A stretch of 64,000 bases of DNA, from positions 45,156,030-45,220,029 of the forward strand of contig CAMZMU010000062.1 of NCBI GenBank assembly GCA_947311845.1. Direction: 5' to 3'. Below the pieces are notes generated by a model, which made no database searches, was not told the origin of the DNA, and was given only the letters and a program-made list of their open reading frames with translations. Both the position numbers and the translations under genes were made by a program. The stretch is from Poa pratensis. Its lineage: Eukaryota > Streptophyta > Magnoliopsida > Poales > Poaceae. The stretch's first letter is position 1, and every line of letters begins with the position of its first letter. Below are positions 58,073-64,000 of the stretch, piece by piece.

Positions 58073-58075
58073 TAA

Positions 58076-59704
58076 GGATGACTCCAACGGGGCGACCCAA
58101 ACGGACGCGCGTTTGGTCCGCGTTTGGTCCGTTTGGGTCGGCAAACGGACACGCGCGCGTCCGCCCCCTGTCTGGCCATTTTCTGGCAGTGCGCCCAACG
58201 GGGCGACGCATCGAGTCCGCCCCCAAATTTTTTGTTTTGTTAAAAGGCCATATATGGGCCATTTTCATTTATATATAAGGGGTTGGGCCACAAACGGCCA
58301 TTTTACATATATTTTTTAAAAACAAAAAAAATAAAAACTGCCCTTCGCGGGCAACTAGTCCTCGTCGTCGTCGAGGATGTAGTACGGCGGCTCCTGGTAG
58401 AGGTGCGCCGGGATGCCTTGTCGCTGTGGGACGGCGGCCGGCGGCGTCGGCGGCTGCTCCGCGTCCTGCTCCGGGAGGGGCGTCGTCCAGCTACCGCCGT
58501 TGAAGGTCCAGCTCTGCCCTAGCAGGCCGGCTGGAAGGGGTGGCGCCGGTGGAAGGTCCACGTCCATGGGGACCTGCCACCATTGCTGCGGCTCCTCGAG
58601 GACCGCGGCCTGCTGCGCCTGCAGGGCCTCCTCCTTCTCGCGGGCGACGGCCTCGAGGATCTTCACCCACCGCTTCTCCTCATCCTCGACGATGGTGTGC
58701 TTGGAGGCCTCGAGGGCGGCGAGCTCGTCTTCCACCTCCATCTTCACGGGAGGCGGCGGCGGCGGCGAGCCAATCCTCAGGGACCGCGCCGTGGACCGCG
58801 CCGTGGACCGCGGAACTGGCGGCGCATCCCGGCGCCGCATGTGCGGCGGCAGGTCCCAGCGGCTAGCCGGCGGTGGCGTCGGCGCCCGCGTGTAGCAAGC
58901 CTGGCGCCGCAGGCTGTGCTCGCCGCTGAACCACGTGTCCCAGTTTGGGGACGACGTGGCGTAGGCGGGGTCGGCGCGGAGGGACGCTGGGAGGCGGCGG
59001 CGGCGGCGGTCGACCTCCAGATCGCGGGCGCGCTGGCTCGTGGGCATAGGCGGCACCGGGATCCGCTGCGGGTTCAGATGCCAGCCCTCGCAGAGCTTGA
59101 CATCTGGCCATGGCAGCGGGCACGCGTGCTCCCAGTACCATTCGCAGTCCTCGCGCCGCACGTACACGCGATCGCGGCGTGCGATCTGCGCGCCCGGCGG
59201 CGCGAGCTCGAAGGCGGCGGGGGCCTCCGGCTCCGGGGAAGATGGCGGCGTCGGGGATGGCGTGCGGAGGCGGAGGCGGCGGCCAGACGACGACCCCGCC
59301 TCGGCGTCGTTCTTAGCCTTGCCGAATCCGGGCCACCGGAGCGGCATTGCGTCGCCGGCGAGGGTTGCGGGCTAGGGTTTGGTCGCCGGTGAGGGAGCGG
59401 AGTGGGGCAGTGGAGTGGGTGGGGGCTGGCCGTCCCTATCCTCTGGCATTAAAAAGGACTGGGCCAGGGGTAGGCTGACCGGCGCCCTGTCACTGACAGG
59501 TGGAAGCAGGGAGGACCGACCGCGTGGGCGCGCGGACGCGTTTCCAGTCCGCCGCGCGTCCGCGCCCGACATCGGTGACCCAAATTTGGGCCAACAATGG
59601 GTCGCGGCAGACAGAAAACCGGACCGTGGTCCGTTTGCGTCACCCCGTTGGGCCCTGGTTTTCGCAAAAACGGACTGGAACGGGCCGACGCACTCTCGTC
59701 ATCC
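58076..59704 (-). mobile_element. PIF/Harbinger-type element B carrying a 330-codon ORF
   Basis: 1629 bp flanked by TAA (58073-58075 and 59705-59707). It begins GGATGACTCCAACGGGGCGA and ends in GTCATCC. The perfect terminal match is only 7 bp, but a subterminal inverted match follows: CCAACGGGGCGACCCAAACGG at the left against the complement of CCGTTTGCGTCACCCCGTTGG at about 59631-59651. The right end therefore seems to carry about 45 extra bases. Layout (short TIR, CTCCA, CGGGGC, CCCAAACGG, then a CGTTTGG hairpin) parallels element A. No transposase ORF. Confidence 0.75.
58355..59347 (-). CDS. Uncharacterised 330-residue protein carried by Harbinger-type element B
   Basis: Minus-strand ORF from ATG at 59347 to TAG at 58355-58357, uninterrupted. 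It is preceded on its strand by AAACCCTAGCCCGCAACC, a telo-box-like leader seen upstream of many plant genes. No known domain is recognised. It starts MPLRWPGFGKAKND and has a Pro/Ser-rich part. Then comes an aromatic segment with CEWYWEHACPLPWPDVKLCEG and NPQRIPVPP, followed by RLPASLRADPAY, repeated RSTARS, VKMEVEDELAALEAS, a helical Glu/Ala/Gln segment and the end YYILDDDED. The [PD]-x-[KR]-[LV]-C-x-G-[FW] phrase, the IPV/VPV that follows and the VK-acidic segment correspond in order to the ORF of element A. Function unknown; it lies inside the element. Confidence 0.6.
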   Translation of the reverse strand: MPLRWPGFGKAKNDAEAGSSSGRRLRLRTPSPTPPSSPEPEAPAAFELAPPGAQIARRDRVYVRREDCEWYWEHACPLPWPDVKLCEGWHLNPQRIPVPPMPTSQRARDLEVDRRRRRLPASLRADPAYATSSPNWDTWFSGEHSLRRQACYTRAPTPPPASRWDLPPHMRRRDAPPVPRSTARSTARSLRIGSPPPPPPVKMEVEDELAALEASKHTIVEDEEKRWVKILEAVAREKEEALQAQQAAVLEEPQQWWQVPMDVDLPPAPPLPAGLLGQSWTFNGGSWTTPLPEQDAEQPPTPPAAVPQRQGIPAHLYQEPPYYILDDDED

Positions 59705-59707
59705 TAA

Positions 59708-60225
59708 CGACTTAACATTACCAAGGTATTGCTCGAAAAAGAAAAGAAACTACACAGGTGCTTTTCAGTGCAAAATAATAAAGGGAAAACGAGTCACTGA
59801 CTGAGATGCGTGCTGACCACAAAGGCGTACCAAATGATGCGCCTGATTGTTGCCGAGGAGGGGACAATGAATACTTTGTTGATAGCATTTGGAGAAAGGA
59901 ACTCTCTTCACTGAGAGTGAGGGAAGACTGAAGAGAGTGTCATTCATGGAATCGCTACCCACATTGACAATGCTTATATGTGATGCAGTCAGTAAAACTA
60001 GCATAAAGATTCAAAAAAGTTGCTCGTGTTGAGATAGGTCTCACACCTCTCCAACAGCAAGAAGGTTCATACGAGTTAATTATTCACGACCTTCAGCGCG
60101 AAACGCCTCAAAGAAAAGAAAGCGAGAAAAACTTGTACAGACCAAAACTTTCAGAGGGTGTGTGCACGCACAGGCTGGACAACGTTGAGCCTGGAAAGAG
60201 TGAGTTATTTTGCAAACAGTTTCCA
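59708..60225. other. 3' flank of the OGDH E1 gene
   Basis: Downstream, on the minus strand, of the OGDH stop codon (60226-60228); it contains the likely 3' UTR. No repeats or separate gene recognised. Confidence 0.5.
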
Positions 60226-63200
60226 TCAGGGGAACTTGATCGGCTCTGGCTGCAATGCCTTTTTGACTAGCTCCGACTGTTCCTGCCCATGGACGGATGC
60301 GAAGCCAGTAGCCGTGGCAGCGGAAGGTGCCCTCCCCACATACTTGATGTCATCGAAAGAACCACGCCCAAGAGTCTTCATGGCAGAATACAGGCGAGGA
60401 GAGATGTAGCTGAATGCGCCCATATTCATAGGCTCCTCTTGGCACCACACGATCTCCGCATCTGTGTAGACAGTGCAAACATGAACAGTTGTAAACTAAA
60501 ATACACTCGAAGACAGAACAATACAGCATAACAACTTGAACAACAGATGACAAAAAAAGTGGTAAAAAGTCTGACAGACTCAGTTGGGCTCCTAGTTGCC
60601 CAACAATAGACACTGCGAGCAATCAGCTAGGAATCAGGACAGACAGTTAGTGGTGCACTGGTGCCCTCCTATCTGTCTAGCACCAAGCCCAGAGAGGTGG
60701 GGTACCATCTACAGGTGCTAAAATTGGCTATGTTCATATCAAGTTCTACAAGCATATAGAAATCACAATACAGGTGCAACAGTTACAAAGCTCGCTGTGA
60801 AATAAATAATGCCACCACATGACAATGTTGTAAGTATGAGGAACTACAAGCGAACATTGCAAATACACACATTCAGACAAACAATAGAGTAAATTTTTTG
60901 AGGAAAAGGATTCATAGCTGGATATCTTTTTACCTCGGTGAGTCTGTACCTTCTACAAGTGCTAAAATTGCTAGGTTCTATTATCATGCTCTACAAGCAT
61001 ATAGTAATAACAATGCAGGTGCAACAATACTAAACCTCACTATGAAATAAGCATGCCATCACATGACAATTTTGTAAGTGTGAGGAAACTGCTGGTGCAC
61101 ATGACAAATGCTTGCACTGACAGAAACAATGGATTAAACTTGGAGTAAAAGGATTCATACTTGGATATCTTTTTAGCTCTCTCTGGATAAGGTCGTAGGG
61201 GAACGGGCAAAGTTGCTCAACTCTGCAAATTGCAACATCACTGCGCTCGATCTTTTTCCGCTCTTCGTCAAGTTCATAATACACCTGCAATAGGAAAATT
61301 TCAAACAGAAGTTCATATTTGCAATGGACTGGTAAATTAGTAAACTTGATTTGTTAAAAGGGAATACATACTTTCCCAGAACATAATACAAGGCGGTTGA
61401 TACCCTCCTCGACTTCCTTGTGATCGTTACGGTCCTTTATCAGCCGCTTGAAACGTGTTCCTTGCGTATCAAATCCTGGGTGCCCTTCAACATCATCAAA
61501 CTCAGAAAGGTTTGATTTACACTCCTTGTGCCGAAGTAGGTTCTTGGGGGCCGTCACAATCAGTGGTTTCCGGAAATCTCTATGAATCTAGAACCCATGG
61601 ACAGAATATGAGGATTTATTCATGCTAGTGAGCCACATGCTAGCATCTGGAAAAACTTCAGCATTGTGGATACTAACCTGACGACGCAGTACATGGAAAT
61701 AGTTAGCAGGAGTTGTCACATTCACAACCTGCCAATTACACTCCTGTATCTGCTTGCGAAGTGTTGGGTCCATCTCAGGTATAACAAAAGGATTGTCATC
61801 ACTCATCTGCGAATCAAATTGATAATCTTTAGTAAGCAACAAACATACAAGAACCAAGCATAAATCCATCCAGAAATTAAGAAAATCCAGGAGGCAATAG
61901 CCAGAACATTTCGAGCTATCAAAAGTTGTAGAGCACATCATATCTTCTTGATTAGTGACAGTATATTTTCTTTTCAAGCCAGCAAACAACTATAGCATGC
62001 TAGAGAACTATCAAAGAACAAGGATGTAACACATGATGCTACTTCTGAATGAACAGGATTAATTGGCTGCATCATCCAGAAAAAACAAGGAGAAACTACA
62101 ACCCCTGAATTACCTGAAGGAAGCGCTCCAAACGGGAGCTTGAGTGCTCAGGACCTTGGCCATCGTAACCATGAGGCAGTAGGACAACAAGGCCAGTTTG
62201 GCGCAGCCATTTTGCCTCTCCACTACTCAGAAACTGGTCGAATATCACTTGTGCACCATTGGAAAAGTCACCAAACTGAGCTTCCCAGAGTACTAGTGAA
62301 TTTGGGTTCTCCATGGAGTAACCCAATTCAAACCCAAGAACAGCAAATTCTGAAAGTGAACTGCAAAAACCACATTCTTGCCATCAAACCCATAAAAAGA
62401 AAATTCCCTTTCTTATTTGAGTTAAAACTTGCACAGGTCAAACAACAACTATCTAATAATGTGTAACTGGAATGATCCAAGTTTGCATATGCAAGGTGAT
62501 AATTTAAGGAAGTTAAGTGGACAGCTAGGCAGTAAGTAAAACTGTAAAAGTAGAGCTTATTGTTCTAAAGAACGGATACTTTGTCTCCACTATACTGTAC
62601 TATGTTCCAAAGTGAAGATAAGTGAAACAAACCTAAAGAACCAGGTATAGTGTCTCCATTATTGCCTAAAGACAAGGGTAACAGGAATACGATCCTATAA
62701 GCGACCAAATTTAATAAGTCTAGATAATATTACAGCAATTAGTAGGGATGGCACAAATAATAGCTCCATTAGCAGACTTACCTGTTGCTAACAGTAAACA
62801 GCTCCTCATTTTGATTCATCACAACATGATCAAGTGGGCAGTATTTTGCCCCAGTTTCCTGGTCATGTAAAACGGAATGCCGGTGGCTAAAAGTTCCCCT
62901 TTCCACATCCTGTCCACTCAGCCTAACATGGTTGCCTTCAACTATGAGTGCCGCAAAGGCAAGAGCTTCAGCCACAGCCCAATCAATACCTTCACCACTC
63001 TCAATCATTGCAGCGCGTAGATCAAATATCTTCTTCACTGCTCTGTGGGGCTTGAAGCCTTCAGGTAGAGTAGTAATTGCTTGACCAACACGTTTCAGTA
63101 CCTCCGGCTTAACCCTGCAAAGCAAGCATTTCAATGATAATGAATGATATACTTGTTGAAGACATAAACTACAAGCATAATCGACACAGATAATGCTGTT

Positions 63201-64000
63201 ACCCGGTGTTGCGGACACGTGAAATTTGCTCAGGCGACTTAAAGCCAGTCCAGTAAGCTGCGAGCCAATCCCTCTTGTTGGGAACATAATCTTTGCTTTT
63301 CGCGAACTCTTCATTCAGGATTCGGTTCACTTTCTCGTGGATCCTCTCAACATCTTCCTTGCTGACTTCGCCTGTTTCAAGCAGTTTCTGTTCATAAAGC
63401 TTCAATGAACTGGGATGGTTCTTAATGACCTGCCACAGAATATTTTTCATCAGAAACAGACTATGCTAGAATCACAGAGCATAAGTATCACCAAAAAAAA
63501 GCATAAGTATGGTACATACAGGAATTAGACAGAAAACAGAAACACAATACAGAGGGTAATCTGGCCGCTAAGATAGAAATGGGCGCTTTATACTGCACTG
63601 GGTAGCAACCTATGCGGCAATGATCAACCATGTGTGTAAAACAATCATTATAGGTAGCATGAAGATTACCTTATACATCTTAGGCTGTGTGAAGGATGGC
63701 TCATCAATTTCATTATGTCCGAATCGACGGTAGCAGATGAGATCAACCACCACATCAGAGTGGAAAGTCTGGCGCCACTCAGCTGCAAGTTCGCAGACAC
63801 GTACAACTGCCTCCAGATCATCACCATTAACATGGAATATAGGGACGTTCACAGCTTTGGCAACATCCGTGCAGTACTGCGAGGACCTGCCGGCGCTTGG
63901 ATCAGTTGTGAAGGCAACTTGGTTGTTCACAACAATGTGAATGGTTCCTCCAGTTGTGTAGTTTGGGAGAGCACTTAGATGGAGCGTCTCGTAAACAATG
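60226..64000 (-). CDS. OGDH: 2-oxoglutarate dehydrogenase E1 component, 3' eight exons (5' end outside the window)
   Basis: CDS is complement(join(60226..60461,61161..61284,61372..61587,61678..61806,62114..62360,62782..63114,63203..63429,63670..>64000)); all junction phases agree, giving 613 C-terminal residues of a protein usually near 1,010-1,020. The enzyme is the thiamine-diphosphate-dependent E1 subunit of the mitochondrial TCA-cycle complex: it decarboxylates 2-oxoglutarate and passes the succinyl group to E2. Visible parts: the end of the ThDP-binding E1 domain ([44 protein letters not shown]), the transketolase-type pyrimidine domain ([41 protein letters not shown]) and the C-terminal domain ([29 protein letters not shown]). 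No frameshift or missing catalytic motif is seen. Targeting peptide and first exons lie beyond 64000. Codon start at 64000 is offset by one base. Confidence 0.96.
60701..61188. repeat. OGDH: Tandem ~245-bp duplication including an OGDH exon end
   Basis: Copy 1 is about 60701-60946 and copy 2 about 60947-61188. Both run from TACC-TCTACA through GGTGCAACA and CACATGACAAT to GGATATCTTTTTA. Copy 2 includes the last 28 bases of the exon 61284-61161 and its donor. In copy 1 the corresponding donor is mutated (AGCTATG instead of AAGTATG on the minus strand), so it is an intronic relic. Confidence 0.85.

Noticed and set aside
1..64000. CRISPR arrays, tRNA or rRNA genes, bacterial-type operons
   Set aside because: None of the expected repeat-spacer patterns, cloverleaf boxes or rRNA cores were seen. 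The window is plant nuclear in character.

Overview
The window looks like nuclear DNA of a large-genome grass, most likely Triticeae (wheat, Aegilops or barley relatives). Genes have plant introns and plant-only families. Stowaway MITEs with CTCCCTCCGT termini and TA duplications recur. The middle is filled with nested Copia, Helitron, LINE and PIF/Harbinger-type elements. The assignment rests on sequence style only; no database was searched.

Layout. (1) 1-5.3 kb: a five-exon minus-strand gene for a TON1-recruiting-motif/LONGIFOLIA-like (DUF4378) protein. (2) 5.4-8.2 kb: intergenic DNA with three Stowaway elements and a palindromic repeat. (3) 8.2-10.7 kb: a minus-strand TRF-like Myb/telobox gene with a 1-bp frameshift and a decayed tandem copy of one exon. 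It stands head-to-head, 143 bp away, with (4) 10.8-13.2 kb: an intact intronless malectin-like receptor kinase of the CrRLK1L type. (5) 14.5-48.5 kb: one leucine-rich-repeat receptor-like-protein gene exploded by insertions. These are a 4.9-kb Copia element, a 17.5-kb Copia element (itself carrying an 11.1-kb SIRE/Maximus-like Copia and an internal inversion), a 364-bp retroposon, and a 6.9-kb LTR element (itself carrying a Helitron). A LINE fragment sits just downstream. Removing each insertion with one copy of its target duplication rejoins the LRR frame; only one extra G remains. (6) 50.5-59.7 kb: three PIF/Harbinger-type elements with TTA/TAA duplications. The first was hit by a Helitron, a retroposon and a tiny Stowaway. 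The other two each carry an uninterrupted ORF of about 330 codons that is not a recognisable transposase. (7) 60.2-64 kb: the 3' eight exons of the 2-oxoglutarate dehydrogenase E1 gene, minus strand, running off the right edge.

How the parts relate. The four host genes (TRM-like, TRF-like, CrRLK1L, OGDH E1) do not form a pathway. The TRF-like/CrRLK1L pair must share a very short promoter region. The RLP gene is dead as an expressed immune-type receptor, but its insertions give a readable relative history. The most unusual content is the pair of Harbinger-type elements with related termini and apparently related ORFs (55961-57618 and 58076-59704), and the 1-kb internal inversion in the larger Copia element (35179-36181).
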